64,000 bases of DNA from Bifidobacterium eulemuris (GTDB lineage: Bacteria; Actinomycetota; Actinomycetes; Actinomycetales; Bifidobacteriaceae): NCBI RefSeq assembly GCF_014898155.1, contig NZ_CP062938.1:310001-374000 (forward strand). Direction: 5' to 3'. Numbering within the stretch: the first letter of the stretch is position 1; the number at the start of each line of letters is the position of its first letter. This document shows, piece after piece, positions 8,531 to 17,955 of the stretch. The translations under genes were made by a program, and so were the position numbers. The notes below the pieces were generated by a model. That model had not been told where the DNA came from, searched no databases, and worked only from the letters and a program-made list of their open reading frames with translations.

Positions 8531-9355
8531 ATGGCAACCTTCACCCCAACGGCCGACGTGGTGGCCGAGGCCGTGCAGGCCGGATATTTTCCGCCACGCC
8601 ACACCGTCGAGATCACCGACGTCACGGAGCTCACGCCCGGCGTCGTCCGTCTGGCCTTCCATGATCCCTATATCGCCGCGCATGCGAAGCCGGCGCAGTT
8701 CGTGAACCTCTATACCAAGGATCCGATGCGTCTGATGCCGCGTCCCTTCGGCGTCAGCGAAATCGAGGGCGACGAGGTGAGCGTCATCTTCGCCGTGGTG
8801 GGCGAGGGCACCGCCGAATTCGCGCGATATCAGGCCGGAGACACGGTCGACGTGCTCGGTCCTCTCGGCAATCCCTTCAAAACGAAAAACCCCGCGCACT
8901 ATCTGCTGGTGGCGGGCGGTCTCGGCGTGCCACCGCTGGTGCGCGCCGCGCAGCATCTCGCCGCCGACGAACGGTCGCGCACCACCGCCGTGGTCGGATA
9001 CCGCGACGTGCGCTTCGCGGACGACGTGTTCGCGCGATACGCCGATCGCACGGTCAGCATCGACAACGCGCACGGCAATGTGGTCACATTGCTCGACCGT
9101 CTGGAGGCGGACGGCGGACTGACGGTGGACGGATTGGAGACGGTGATCCTCTCCTGCGGCCCGCTGCCGATGATGAAGGCCGTCGCCGCATGGGCCGCCA
9201 AGCGTTCGCTCGCATGCCAGTTGAGCATGGAGCAGCGCATGGGCTGCGGTTTCGGCACCTGCGTGCTGTGCACCGTCGACACCGTGGACGGACGGCTCAA
9301 AGTGTGCGCCGACGGTCCGGTGTTCACACGCGAACAATTGGGATGGGGGCAGTGA
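8531..9355 (+). CDS. pyrK: Dihydroorotate dehydrogenase B, electron-transfer subunit
   Basis: PyrK carries FAD and a [2Fe-2S] cluster and passes electrons from PyrD to NAD+. The 274-aa protein shows a ferredoxin-reductase-like fold: RPFGVSEIEG for FAD binding, VAGGLGVPPL for the nucleotide, and near the C-terminus a cluster-binding pattern GCGFGTCVLCTV followed by KVCADGPVF, which gives four cysteines. AAGGAGAG precedes the ATG. The stop is one base from the pyrD start, as expected for the two subunits of a heterotetrameric PyrDK enzyme. Confidence 0.95.
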   Translation: MATFTPTADVVAEAVQAGYFPPRHTVEITDVTELTPGVVRLAFHDPYIAAHAKPAQFVNLYTKDPMRLMPRPFGVSEIEGDEVSVIFAVVGEGTAEFARYQAGDTVDVLGPLGNPFKTKNPAHYLLVAGGLGVPPLVRAAQHLAADERSRTTAVVGYRDVRFADDVFARYADRTVSIDNAHGNVVTLLDRLEADGGLTVDGLETVILSCGPLPMMKAVAAWAAKRSLACQLSMEQRMGCGFGTCVLCTVDTVDGRLKVCADGPVFTREQLGWGQ

Positions 9356-9356
9356 G

Positions 9357-10304
9357 ATGAGCGAAACCAAGCATATCAACCTGTACGAGGACCACGAGTG
9401 GAAGCATCCGACCATCGTGGCGGGCGTGCCGTGGAAGAATCCGGTCGGCACCGCCTCCGGCACCTTCCAGTACGCCGCCGTGCGCTGGTTCTACGATGTG
9501 AGCCAACTCGGCGCCGTCTGCACCAAAGGCGTCTCTCCCGTGCCGTGGGAGGGCAATCCGTCCCCACGCACCGCCGAGGGACCCGGCAGCAATCTCAACG
9601 CGGTGGGCCTGCAGAATCCCGGCGTCGACCATTATCTCGTCGACGACCTTCCCAAACTCAAGGAGATCGGCGCGAACGTCATCGCCAACGTGGCCGGCCA
9701 TAGCGACGACGACTACGCCGAAGTCGTGGCCAAACTCGCCGACTCGCCCGCCGACATGCTGGAGATCAACGTGAGCTGCCCGAACGTGACCCACGGCGGC
9801 ATGAGCGTGGGCACCGATCCGGTGGCGTTGAGCAAGCTCATCACCCGTCTGCGCGCCATGACCGACAAGCCGATGATCGTCAAGCTCACGCCGAACGTCA
9901 CCGACATCACCGCGCCCGCCCGCGCGGCCGTCGAAGCAGGCGCCGATGCGCTGAGCATGATCAACACGCTGCTCGGCATGCGCATCGACATACGCACCGG
10001 AGAGCCGGTTATCGCGCATGTCACCGGCGGCGTCTCCGGCCCTGCGGTGCTGCCTGTCGGTCTGGCCGCCGTCTACCGTGTGCGCACGGCCCTTCCCGAG
10101 GTTCCGATCATCGGCATCGGCGGCATCGATTCGGGCGAAAAAGCGCTCGAATACCTGTACGCCGGCGCGAACGCCGTCGAGGTCGGCGCCGCGGCCCTGT
10201 TCGACCCGGTCGCACCATTGCGCGTGGCCCGCGAACTCGACGACCTGCTGGACGAGCGGCCCGAACTCACGGCCAAACTCGCCGCGGGCCAGACCTGGCG
10301 CTGA
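9357..10304 (+). CDS. pyrD: Dihydroorotate dehydrogenase B, catalytic subunit
   Basis: The FMN-containing subunit oxidises dihydroorotate to orotate in the cytosol. The class-1B signature NVSCPNVTHGG, with its active-site cysteine, and the C-terminal FMN phosphate-binding GIGGIDSGEKALEYLYAGA are present. At 315 aa the length is normal. The presence of pyrK immediately upstream supports the NAD+-dependent 1B type. The ATG follows the pyrK stop after one base and relies on the purine-rich GGGGGCAGTGAG of the pyrK end as ribosome-binding site. Confidence 0.95.
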   Translation: MSETKHINLYEDHEWKHPTIVAGVPWKNPVGTASGTFQYAAVRWFYDVSQLGAVCTKGVSPVPWEGNPSPRTAEGPGSNLNAVGLQNPGVDHYLVDDLPKLKEIGANVIANVAGHSDDDYAEVVAKLADSPADMLEINVSCPNVTHGGMSVGTDPVALSKLITRLRAMTDKPMIVKLTPNVTDITAPARAAVEAGADALSMINTLLGMRIDIRTGEPVIAHVTGGVSGPAVLPVGLAAVYRVRTALPEVPIIGIGGIDSGEKALEYLYAGANAVEVGAAALFDPVAPLRVARELDDLLDERPELTAKLAAGQTWR

Positions 10305-10427
10305 GGGAAAACCGCTCCGGCGATCCCGCAAGACGGCCCGCCTTGTCGGACCGGACGGTTCCGGCCCGCAGTCAGACTCCCACAGCCACGCATATTTCAT
10401 AGCAACCTTGTTCATAGAAAGGCACGC

Positions 10428-11126
10428 ATGATGTCCGATTCGCTTGACATCCGTTTCACCCGGTTCCTGCTCGAATCGCAGGCGCTCAAATTCGGCGATT
10501 TCACGTTGAAGTCCGGCCGCCAAAGTCCGTACTTCATCAACGCGGGCGCGTTCAACGACGGCCGTAAGATCGCCACGCTCGGCGCGTTCTACGCCGAGAA
10601 GATCGCCGCCGAAATCGAGGCCGGCAACCTGCCCGCCGATATCGACACGGTGTTCGGCCCGGCGTACAAGGGCATTCCGCTGGGAGTCTCCACCGCGATC
10701 GCATTGACCGGCGCGCACGGTATGGAGGTGGGATACACCTTCGACCGCAAGGAGAAGAAGGACCACGGCGACGGCGGCATGATGGTCGGCACGCAGCTGA
10801 CCGACGGCATGAAGGTGCTGCTCGTCGACGATGTGATGACCGCCGGCACCGCCGTGCGCGAGGTGATTCCCAAGCTCAAGGCCGAGGCGGACGTCGAGGT
10901 CGTGGGATTGGTGCTGTCCGTGGACCGCATGGAGAAGACCCGCGACTCCGATTTGTCGGCGGTCAAGGCCGTGGAACAGGAGTTCGGATTCCCGGTGTTC
11001 GCCATCGCCAATGTGCGTGAGATCTTCGAGGCCGGCCGGCGCATCATGACCGCCGACGGGCAGCCGTATGTGACCGAGGCGATCAAGGCCGCGGCCGATG
11101 GTTATCTTGAGCGGTATGGGGCTTAA
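10428..11126 (+). CDS. pyrE: Orotate phosphoribosyltransferase
   Basis: PyrE joins orotate to PRPP to give OMP. The PRPP-binding loop [16 protein letters not shown] is intact and the 232-aa length is typical. There are two adjacent ATGs (10428 and 10431); GAAAGG at 10418-10423 serves either one. The gap from pyrD is 123 bp, much wider than elsewhere in the operon, and contains the palindrome CCGGACGGTTCCGG, so pyrE may have additional regulation or its own promoter (inference). A bidirectional terminator hairpin follows at 11197-11228. Confidence 0.95.
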   Translation: MMSDSLDIRFTRFLLESQALKFGDFTLKSGRQSPYFINAGAFNDGRKIATLGAFYAEKIAAEIEAGNLPADIDTVFGPAYKGIPLGVSTAIALTGAHGMEVGYTFDRKEKKDHGDGGMMVGTQLTDGMKVLLVDDVMTAGTAVREVIPKLKAEADVEVVGLVLSVDRMEKTRDSDLSAVKAVEQEFGFPVFAIANVREIFEAGRRIMTADGQPYVTEAIKAAADGYLERYGA

Positions 11127-11196
11127 GGGCCGTCGCACGGACGTCGGCCCCGACGACTCCCGTGCGACCCTATCGAGGCTCTGAAACGAACATGGC

Positions 11197-11228
11197 AATG
11201 GGCGGTTTTCATTGGAAAACCACCCATT
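11197..11228. terminator. Bidirectional terminator between pyrE and the DUF975 gene
   Basis: A 14-bp stem (11197-11210 with 11215-11228, one C/A mismatch) has loop ATTG, with A-rich and T-rich ends in both directions, between two convergent genes. A GC-rich nested palindrome with arms GTCGCACGG/CCGTGCGAC lies just upstream at 11132-11168. Confidence 0.7.
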
Positions 11229-11259
11229 CCTGTTGTTTTCGTCGTGTGCGCCTCTGTGA

Positions 11260-13074
11260 CTATCGTGTGCGGAATGTTCGCACGTCCGGCGCGGAGATCG
11301 CGGACGTGCGAACCGCATAATCCGTGATCCCGGCCCCGCTGTTCGGATGCCCTATCGAATACGCCTGATCGACCGCATAGACGGCCAACAGCACAACCGC
11401 GATCACGGCCAACGTTTTGGCGTTGACCTTCCTCAGCTGGTTGTCGAGCGCGGGCGCGATCACATAGACGATCGCCAGGCCGCCCAGTCCGAAGGTCAGC
11501 AATCCTTCGGCGCAGATACGGCCGTTCAGATTGAGGAAGTATCCGGTGTAATCCCACCAGCGCTGCCCGTCATGGGTCACCTCCAGATACCAGGAGGAGA
11601 AATACTCCAGCACGCCGCACAACACCGTCGCGGCGATGAACTCCAGATATGGCCGGTCGCGCAGACGCTTGAGCAGCACGAGGATGACGACGCCGCCCGT
11701 GCCGTAGATCGGCAGCCAAGGGCCGTGCAGGGTGCCCCGGTTGACGAACGTGCCCTCCGTGATAAGCGCGAGGCTGACCTCCCACAGCCATCCGACGAAG
11801 CAGAAGATGAAGAACATCATCACCAGATTCAGCACCGTATAGCTTCGCGCGGAGGTCAGGTCGGACGTCACCTCCATTTTGAAACGCATCGGAGCGGGGG
11901 CGAGTCTGCCCGGATAGACGCGAGCCTCGATGATGTCACGTCCATCGCGCGTCATATGCCGCCGCGCCTCATACGCCTCATACGCGACCACCTGCGGGGA
12001 GGATTTCATTTGGATGCCCAGCTGCTGCGACAGGAATCCGACGAATCCGCTCGGCTTGGCGACCGGTTCGGCGGCTCTGACGTCGTCCACCACGCTCGCC
12101 ACGTCGCTGTAGGAGCAGCGCACCACCTCGCGTTGGGGCTTCTCGAACAGGTAGACGTCGCACATCAGTTCGCTGCCGGGCAGTCCGCTCGTCTTGGTCA
12201 GACCGCGCAGGTACGCGTAGTACTCGCCATAGAAGGCGGCTTGGTACGCGTTGGAATAGAAGATGCCCACCAGGCCGAAGGAGGCGAGATTCAGCAGATC
12301 CCAGCCGAGGAAGCTCAGCCCGGCCACGAAGCACTCCCATTTGTGCCCCTTCATCATGCGCCGGGACAGGGTGATGGCCTCGTTCGCCGAAATGGTGGGA
12401 TTCTCGGCGAGGATATACGGCACCATCATGTAGGAGTAGTGTTTGACGACGCCGCCGACGATGGTGAGCGTCCACAGGAATTGGTAGACGTTGCACACGA
12501 ACATGTTCCATGCCATCCTGGGCCACTGGCGGGTTTGGATGGGGTAGAGGAAGCGGCGCAGCGGCACACGCTCGTAGACGCGGCTTTCCAGAACCATCCT
12601 GCGGGCGACGATGAGATACGTCTCTTTGATGAACAGCCAGACGAAGGTGTAGACGGCGAGACTGAACACCACCAGTATCACGACCGCGATGCTCTGCGAT
12701 GTCGCGACCGATCGAATCGCATCGAAGACGGTCAGAATGACGCCGCCCGACGAGAAGGAGTTGAGCACGGTGGAGAACACGCCGCGCGAACGACCCAACG
12801 CCTTGATGGTGTCCTCACGTTTGATCTCATCCCGACGCTGCTGCACCTCGTCGCGGGCTTCGGCTTCGTTGTCCGTGGCGATGTCCGCGACCAGCGATTG
12901 CAGCCGATCGCTGGTTTCGGCGCGTACCACGCTCGTATCCTCATAGGTGGCGGTCCACAACGACGAACCGTATTCCGCGCCAAGAAACGACGCGAACAGG
13001 CATACGATGACCAGAATCCAGTAGTGTCCGCGCAGGGTGCGTCGGGCCTGCCTTTTCATCTCTTTTCTATCCAT
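11260..13074 (-). CDS. DUF975 / CmpB-type two-part membrane protein
   Basis: The 604-aa integral membrane protein is built from two recognisable parts. Residues 1-300 resemble the DUF975 family: several hydrophobic helices, including YWILVIVCLFASFLGAEYG near the N-terminus and SIAVVILVVFSLAVYTFVWLF, then the conserved stretch around MVPYILAENPTISANEAI. Residues from about 410 to 580 form a five-helix unit beginning with MMFFIFCFVGWLWEVS and including TLHGPWLPIYGTGG, as in the putative ABC-transporter type IV/CmpB family. Function is unknown for both families. GGGAGG lies about 9 bp before the ATG. It is transcribed alone, convergent with pyrE. Confidence 0.75.
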   Translation of the reverse strand: MDRKEMKRQARRTLRGHYWILVIVCLFASFLGAEYGSSLWTATYEDTSVVRAETSDRLQSLVADIATDNEAEARDEVQQRRDEIKREDTIKALGRSRGVFSTVLNSFSSGGVILTVFDAIRSVATSQSIAVVILVVFSLAVYTFVWLFIKETYLIVARRMVLESRVYERVPLRRFLYPIQTRQWPRMAWNMFVCNVYQFLWTLTIVGGVVKHYSYMMVPYILAENPTISANEAITLSRRMMKGHKWECFVAGLSFLGWDLLNLASFGLVGIFYSNAYQAAFYGEYYAYLRGLTKTSGLPGSELMCDVYLFEKPQREVVRCSYSDVASVVDDVRAAEPVAKPSGFVGFLSQQLGIQMKSSPQVVAYEAYEARRHMTRDGRDIIEARVYPGRLAPAPMRFKMEVTSDLTSARSYTVLNLVMMFFIFCFVGWLWEVSLALITEGTFVNRGTLHGPWLPIYGTGGVVILVLLKRLRDRPYLEFIAATVLCGVLEYFSSWYLEVTHDGQRWWDYTGYFLNLNGRICAEGLLTFGLGGLAIVYVIAPALDNQLRKVNAKTLAVIAVVLLAVYAVDQAYSIGHPNSGAGITDYAVRTSAISAPDVRTFRTR

Positions 13075-13145
13075 GTGGCGGAGCCTCCCTCTTCGCTCCT
13101 CATAGAATACGCCGCCCCTGCGCGTGGACGGGCGTCTGACAAGCC

Positions 13146-13164
13146 TTTCAGGGGAAAATCAGGG
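13146..13164. repeat. 19-bp intergenic motif, copy 1
   Basis: TTTCAGGGGAAAATCAGGG in the gap between the DUF975 and LysR genes differs by one base from the copy at 32909-32927. It is a direct repeat of (T)CAGGG around an A-tract. Function unknown. Confidence 0.4.
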
Positions 13165-13209
13165 TAGGCTCCGACCGATCTTCCGCACGGACGGGCGCTT
13201 CGGGCCGGA

Positions 13210-14133
13210 TCAGTCGATCAGCGTGTACCCCTGATCGCTCACCACCGCCTTGAGCTTGTCCAGATAGGTTTCGGCCGCCTTGGACAGTTTCGTACGCTCG
13301 TTGGTGATCCAACCGACCAGCATCGTCTCGTCGGAGTCGAGCGGCACGGTGATGATCTTCTCGTTGTTGAGATCGCCGTTGTCGATGCCGGTGCACACCG
13401 TGTATCCGTTGAGGCCGATGATGAAGTTGAGGATGGTGGCGCGGTCGGTCACGTTGATCTGCTTGGGCGCGTAGTCCGGCCAGACCGCCTCCTCATAGAA
13501 GTAGAAGGAGCCCTCCTCGCCCTGCTCGTATTGGATGAACGGGAAGGGTTTCAGATCCTCCATGGTGACGACCTTCTTGCCGGCCAGCGGATTGGACCGG
13601 GAGATGAACACGTGCAGCGGCGCGCGGAACAGCGGGTGGAATTCCAGATGCTTCTCGCGCAGCAGTTTGCCGATCACGTCCTTGTTGAAGTCCGAAAGGT
13701 ACATGATGCCGATCTCGGACTGCATGTTGGCGACCTGGTTGATGATGTCGCGCGTGCGGGTCTCGCGGATCGTGAACTCGTATTCGTCGGATTTAAGCGA
13801 TTCGATCATCTTGACGAAGGCTTCGACGGCGAACATGTAGTGCTGCGTGGAGACCTGGCACAGCTGCTTGCGTGGCTTGGCGTGCTTGTAGCGTTCCTCG
13901 AGCAGGGCGGCCTGGTCGAGCACCTGGCGCGCGTAGGTGAGGAATTCGGCGCCGTCCACGGTCAGCGCGATGCCTTGCGACGAGCGGGTGAAGATCTCGA
14001 TGCCCAGCTCGTTCTCCAGCTCCTTGACCGACGAGCTCAGCGCCGGTTGCGACACGTACAGCGCGTGCGAGGCCTCGTTCATGGAGCCGCATTCGACGAT
14101 TTTGACGATGTACTTGAGTTGCAGCAGAGTCAT
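13210..14133 (-). CDS. LysR-family transcriptional regulator
   Basis: The 307-aa protein has a classical LysR layout. The N-terminal winged HTH spans residues 1-60 (LQLKYIVKIVECGSMNEASHALYVSQPALSSSVKELENELG), followed by a long linker helix and a periplasmic-binding-protein-like effector domain to the end. Proteins of this group often sense sulfur or amino-acid metabolites, but the effector cannot be read from sequence. No Shine-Dalgarno sequence precedes the ATG; a TATAAA box (14142-14147 on the other strand) ends only 8 bp upstream, so the mRNA may be leaderless. The neighbours (membrane protein downstream, LacI upstream) do not point to a target. Confidence 0.88.
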   Translation of the reverse strand: MTLLQLKYIVKIVECGSMNEASHALYVSQPALSSSVKELENELGIEIFTRSSQGIALTVDGAEFLTYARQVLDQAALLEERYKHAKPRKQLCQVSTQHYMFAVEAFVKMIESLKSDEYEFTIRETRTRDIINQVANMQSEIGIMYLSDFNKDVIGKLLREKHLEFHPLFRAPLHVFISRSNPLAGKKVVTMEDLKPFPFIQYEQGEEGSFYFYEEAVWPDYAPKQINVTDRATILNFIIGLNGYTVCTGIDNGDLNNEKIITVPLDSDETMLVGWITNERTKLSKAAETYLDKLKAVVSDQGYTLID

Positions 14134-14141
14134 AAGGCTTA

Positions 14142-14147
14142 TTTATA
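14142..14147 (-). promoter_or_regulatory. -10-like box very close to the LysR start
   Basis: On the minus strand TATAAA is followed after 8 bp by the LysR ATG. Transcription would begin almost at the start codon. No convincing -35 box was found. Confidence 0.35.
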
Positions 14148-14262
14148 GCAGCGGGACTGGTCCGCCCCGTCGGTTATACCCCGTACGTCAGTGGGACGGC
14201 AGTCGCGTCGCACGCGCGGGCCCGACGAATGGGTGACGGCAGTCTGGTGGATGCGACGGCGG

Positions 14263-15297
14263 TCATGCCGCCCGCGCGGGTCCGATGCTGTCGCGGCGCA
14301 CGAAGGTGGAGCGCACCGTCACGGGGGCGATGCCGTCCGATACGCGCAGGATGCGCTCGATCAGTTTGGTCGCGGCCAATTCCCCCATGCGTTCGCGCGG
14401 CACGCTGATGCTGGACAGCGCGGGGGTGAGCAGGGTTCCCTCGCGAATGTCGTCGATGCCGATCACCGAGACCCGTCCCGGCACATCCATGCCATGACGT
14501 CGGTACATGTTCAGGATCATCTCGGCGCTGAGGTCGTTGTAGGAGATCACCGCAGTGACGGAGGGATCGAGCAGGGACGCGAACCATTCGTCCACCTCGT
14601 CGTCGCTGTCGAATATGCGGTTCGGGCCCGGGATCTGGTGCAGCCGAATATGCTCCCTGTGGCAGGCGTTCAGCAGCGCCAGCCAGCGCATGCCGTTCTG
14701 CCATGAGCGTTCCGGTCCCGCGACGTATTCGATCGAGGTGTGGCCGAGCGCTTTGAGCGTGCGCACGGCCTCGTCGAGACTGTGCTGGTCGTCGCAGACG
14801 ACGGACTGCACGCCGCTCACCTGACGGTTGATCGCCACCAGCGGACGCATCTGGGCCGCCTTGCGGATCGCCGCGTCGGACAGACTGGTGCCGATGAGCA
14901 CGATGCCGTCCACGGAGGGCGAGAACCGCGCGATGATGCCGCGTTCCGTGTCGGTGCGGTAGGCGCTGACCGCGGTGGTCAGGCAGAAGTTCTTGGCCAT
15001 GCAAAGGCCTTGCATGCCGTAGAGGAATTCGGCGTAGATGGGGTAGCGCAGATCGGCGGCGACCGCCAATATCGCACCACGCAACGCCTGATCATGCTCC
15101 AACGTCGAATTCGTGGCCCGATAGCCGAGATCCTGCGCGATGCGCCGCACACGGTTCGCGGTTTCGGCGTTCACCCGCCCGGGCCGCGACAGCGAGCGCG
15201 AAACCGTCGCGGGGGAGACCCCGGCGGCTTTGGCGATGTCGTTGATGGTGACCGCTCGACCGGCGGCGGCATCTGCGTTCTGCTCGTGATCGGACAT
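14263..15297 (-). CDS. LacI-family sugar regulator
   Basis: The 344-aa repressor has the LacI HTH at residues 17-50 (VTINDIAKAAGVSPATVSRSLSRPGRV, then the hinge) and a periplasmic-binding-type effector core with DGIVLIGTSL, VVCDDQ and IGIDDI motifs. The start is taken at MSDHEQN, about 16 residues before the HTH; the open frame runs 28 codons further upstream, through the intergenic region. The gene is divergent from a GH2 glycosidase and a GPH symporter, so it most likely represses these in the absence of their sugar (inference from context). Confidence 0.9.
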   Translation of the reverse strand: MSDHEQNADAAAGRAVTINDIAKAAGVSPATVSRSLSRPGRVNAETANRVRRIAQDLGYRATNSTLEHDQALRGAILAVAADLRYPIYAEFLYGMQGLCMAKNFCLTTAVSAYRTDTERGIIARFSPSVDGIVLIGTSLSDAAIRKAAQMRPLVAINRQVSGVQSVVCDDQHSLDEAVRTLKALGHTSIEYVAGPERSWQNGMRWLALLNACHREHIRLHQIPGPNRIFDSDDEVDEWFASLLDPSVTAVISYNDLSAEMILNMYRRHGMDVPGRVSVIGIDDIREGTLLTPALSSISVPRERMGELAATKLIERILRVSDGIAPVTVRSTFVRRDSIGPARAA

Positions 15298-15389
15298 ACG
15301 CCCATCGTAGCCCGCACCCGGTCCTCGTTCACGCAGAGCGGATATCGGACGTGGGCTCCATGGAAAAACATGGAAAGACATATCGACGC

Positions 15390-15401
15390 TTGCGCGCGCG
15401 A
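15390..15401. promoter_or_regulatory. Candidate LacI operator
   Basis: TTGCGCGCGCGA is one base short of a perfect palindrome with a central CG, as LacI-family operators usually have. It lies 86 bp before the GH2 start, between the divergent LacI and GH2 genes. A second palindromic stretch, CGCGATATCG, lies near 15450. Both are weak calls. Confidence 0.25.
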
Positions 15402-15486
15402 TTCTAGCCTTGATTCATCGGCCGGCGGAAGACAACGAGGTACCGGTCGCGATATCGACAGACGATACGCACGACAAAGGAGTGAT

Positions 15487-17763
15487 ATGCGCACCACGCA
15501 AACCCTGCATGACGGCTGGCTCTTCACCAAGGACCAGATCGATGGCGTCCCCACCTGCTCCGACGCGAAAGGCTGGCGGCCGGTGACGGTTCCGCACAGC
15601 TGGAACGCGCTCGACGGACAGGACGGCGGCGCCGACTATTGGCGTGGCGCCTGCTGGTACGTCACCGAGCTCACTCTGCCCGAAAGCGCCCCCGGCACAC
15701 GCACCTATCTGGAGTTCGAAGGCGCGGCCACCGTGGCCGAGGTCTATGTCAACGGCCATAAGGTGGCCGAGCATGAGGGGGCGTACGGCGCGTTCCGCGC
15801 GGATGTCACCGATGTGCTGACCGACGCGGCCAACGAACTGGCCGTGCGGGTGGACAACGCCGAACGTTCCGACATCTATCCGCAGATGGCCGATTTCACC
15901 TTCTATGGCGGCCTGTACCGTCCCGTCACGGTCATCCAGGTCAATCCCACCCACTTCGATCTCGACTACCATGCGGGCCCCGGCGTCACCGTGTCCTCCA
16001 CGATCGAGGATGGAAACGCGCTGCTTGACGCCCGCGCCTGGGTCAGCGATCCGCAGGAGGGCGACCAGGTCTATTTCGAGGTGACCGACGATTGCGAGAC
16101 CATCGTCGCGGCGGCGACCATGCCCGCCGCCGCCTCGGTGCGCACCGAGATCACCATCCCCGACGCGCATCTGTGGCAGGGCACCGAGGATCCGTACCTG
16201 TACACGGTCACCGCCTCGATCGTGCGACATAACGAGGTCGTCGACCAGATCGAGGTGGCGCACGGCGTGCGCGAGTTCCGGTTCGATCCGGCCCAGGGAT
16301 TCTTCCTCAATGGCAAGCTCACCCCGCTGCGCGGCGTCTCCCGCCATCAGGACCGTCTGGGCAAGGGCAACGCCCTCGAGTACGCCGACCATTTCGAGGA
16401 TGCGGCCCTGATCAGCGAGCTGGGCGCGAACACGATCCGCCTGGCCCACTACCAGCAGTCGCAGGACTTCTACGACCTGTGCGACCGCTTCGGCTTCGTG
16501 GTATGGGCTGAGATCCCGTTCATCTCGCGTATGAACGCCGATCCCGCCGCCCACCGCGACTGCATCCACCAGATGACCGAGCTCATCACCCAAAGCTTCA
16601 ACCACGCGTCGATTCTGATGTGGGGCATCTCCAATGAGATCCTCATCGGCGGCGACAGCCCGCAGCTGGTCGCCAACCTCAAGGAGCTTAACGATCTGGC
16701 CCACCGGCTCGATCCCACGCGCCCGACCACGATGGCGCAGGTGTCCAGCACGCCGATGGATTCCGAGCACAACCAGATCACCGACATCCTCAGCTACAAC
16801 CACTACTTCGGCTGGTACGGCGGCAAGATGGAGGACAACGAGGCGTGGGTCGACCAGTTCCACGCGATGCATCCGGACCGTTCCTTCGGCCTGTCCGAAT
16901 ACGGTTGCGAAGGCATCATCTCCTACCACACCGACGATCCGCAGTGCGGCGACTACAGCGAGGAGTACCAGGCGCTCTACCACGAGCATATGGCCGACAT
17001 CATCGACCAGCGCCCCTGGCTGTGGGGCACGCATGTGTGGAACATGTTCGACTTCGGCTGCGACGCCCGCAACGAGGGCGGCGTCCAGGGACGCAACAAC
17101 AAGGGTCTGATGACCATCGACCGCAAGATCCGCAAGGACTCCTTCTACGTCTATCAGGCGCATTGGTCGAAGGAGCCGATGGTGCACATCGCGTCCAAGC
17201 GTTTCGCCAAGCGCGCCAGCGACGCCATCACGGTCAAGGTGTACTCCAACCAGCCCAGCGTGACGCTGTTCGTGGACGGGGTGGAGCATGCCACGATCGT
17301 AGGCAGCCACGTGTTCTCCTTCGCCGACGTGCCGCTGCATGAGGGCTTCACCCATATCAGCGCCAAGGCCGGTGAGCTGACGGATTCGACGACGTTCGAG
17401 AAGGTGGCCGAACCGTGGGCCCCCTACGTCTTCGTGGATCCTGAAGGAGGCGCGGGCGTGTCCAACTGGTTCGACGATGTGAATCTCGACGAGGTGCAGG
17501 CCATCGGCGATATCGACGAGACCTGCTTCTCGGTGAAGGACCTCATCAACGACATCATCGCCAACAAGGAGGCCGCGCAGGTGCTGGCCAACGCGGCGAG
17601 CAGCATGGCGGGCATGCGGGTCAAGGCCTCGATGCTGGGCATCATGGGCAATCAGAGCGTCGAAAGCCTGCTCGCCGAAGGCGGCATGATGGGCGGCGCC
17701 ACCGAGAACCACAGCGAGAAGCTGGCCTACATCAACCAGCAGCTCCAGCGGATCAAGAAGTAG
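15487..17763 (+). CDS. Glycoside hydrolase family 2 enzyme (probable beta-galactosidase)
   Basis: This 758-aa GH2 enzyme would hydrolyse a beta-linked sugar, most likely galactoside, in the cytoplasm (no signal peptide). It has the sugar-binding jelly-roll (WRPVTVPHSWNALD, residues 28-41), an immunoglobulin-like domain and a TIM barrel with acid/base Glu384 in WGISNEI and nucleophile Glu471 in LSEYGCEG. After the barrel come a further beta domain and a helical tail of about 100 residues (from around 655) ending in QQLQRIKK. AAAGGAG precedes the ATG; the much longer open frame upstream is antisense to LacI and is not used. The GPH symporter follows in the same direction. Beta-glucuronidase or another GH2 specificity cannot be excluded. 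Confidence 0.85.
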   Translation: MRTTQTLHDGWLFTKDQIDGVPTCSDAKGWRPVTVPHSWNALDGQDGGADYWRGACWYVTELTLPESAPGTRTYLEFEGAATVAEVYVNGHKVAEHEGAYGAFRADVTDVLTDAANELAVRVDNAERSDIYPQMADFTFYGGLYRPVTVIQVNPTHFDLDYHAGPGVTVSSTIEDGNALLDARAWVSDPQEGDQVYFEVTDDCETIVAAATMPAAASVRTEITIPDAHLWQGTEDPYLYTVTASIVRHNEVVDQIEVAHGVREFRFDPAQGFFLNGKLTPLRGVSRHQDRLGKGNALEYADHFEDAALISELGANTIRLAHYQQSQDFYDLCDRFGFVVWAEIPFISRMNADPAAHRDCIHQMTELITQSFNHASILMWGISNEILIGGDSPQLVANLKELNDLAHRLDPTRPTTMAQVSSTPMDSEHNQITDILSYNHYFGWYGGKMEDNEAWVDQFHAMHPDRSFGLSEYGCEGIISYHTDDPQCGDYSEEYQALYHEHMADIIDQRPWLWGTHVWNMFDFGCDARNEGGVQGRNNKGLMTIDRKIRKDSFYVYQAHWSKEPMVHIASKRFAKRASDAITVKVYSNQPSVTLFVDGVEHATIVGSHVFSFADVPLHEGFTHISAKAGELTDSTTFEKVAEPWAPYVFVDPEGGAGVSNWFDDVNLDEVQAIGDIDETCFSVKDLINDIIANKEAAQVLANAASSMAGMRVKASMLGIMGNQSVESLLAEGGMMGGATENHSEKLAYINQQLQRIKK

Positions 17764-17955
17764 TCGGCGGGCGCGCGGCACAGGCTGCCGCCCCGCCCAC
17801 ACCACCACATCACCACACAACCCATGGGATGCGACGGCCCTCGACGACGACGCCGTCGCATCCCATCCCCACGTAAACCATCTCCCGAAGCCCCATGGCC
17901 AACCAACGGCGGCCCCATGGGATTCCCATACTTTTTTCCGAACAAGGAGAGGCAT

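Noticed and set aside
14174..14262. Duplicated-looking GACGGCAGTC and GCGCGGG(C/T)CCGA segments behind LacI
   Set aside because: Short, GC-rich and imperfect; chance similarity in a GC-rich gap is likely enough.
14740..15486. 249-codon in-frame upstream extension of the GH2 gene
   Set aside because: It runs antisense through LacI, whereas ATG 15487 has a strong AAAGGAG and gives a normal GH2 N-terminus.
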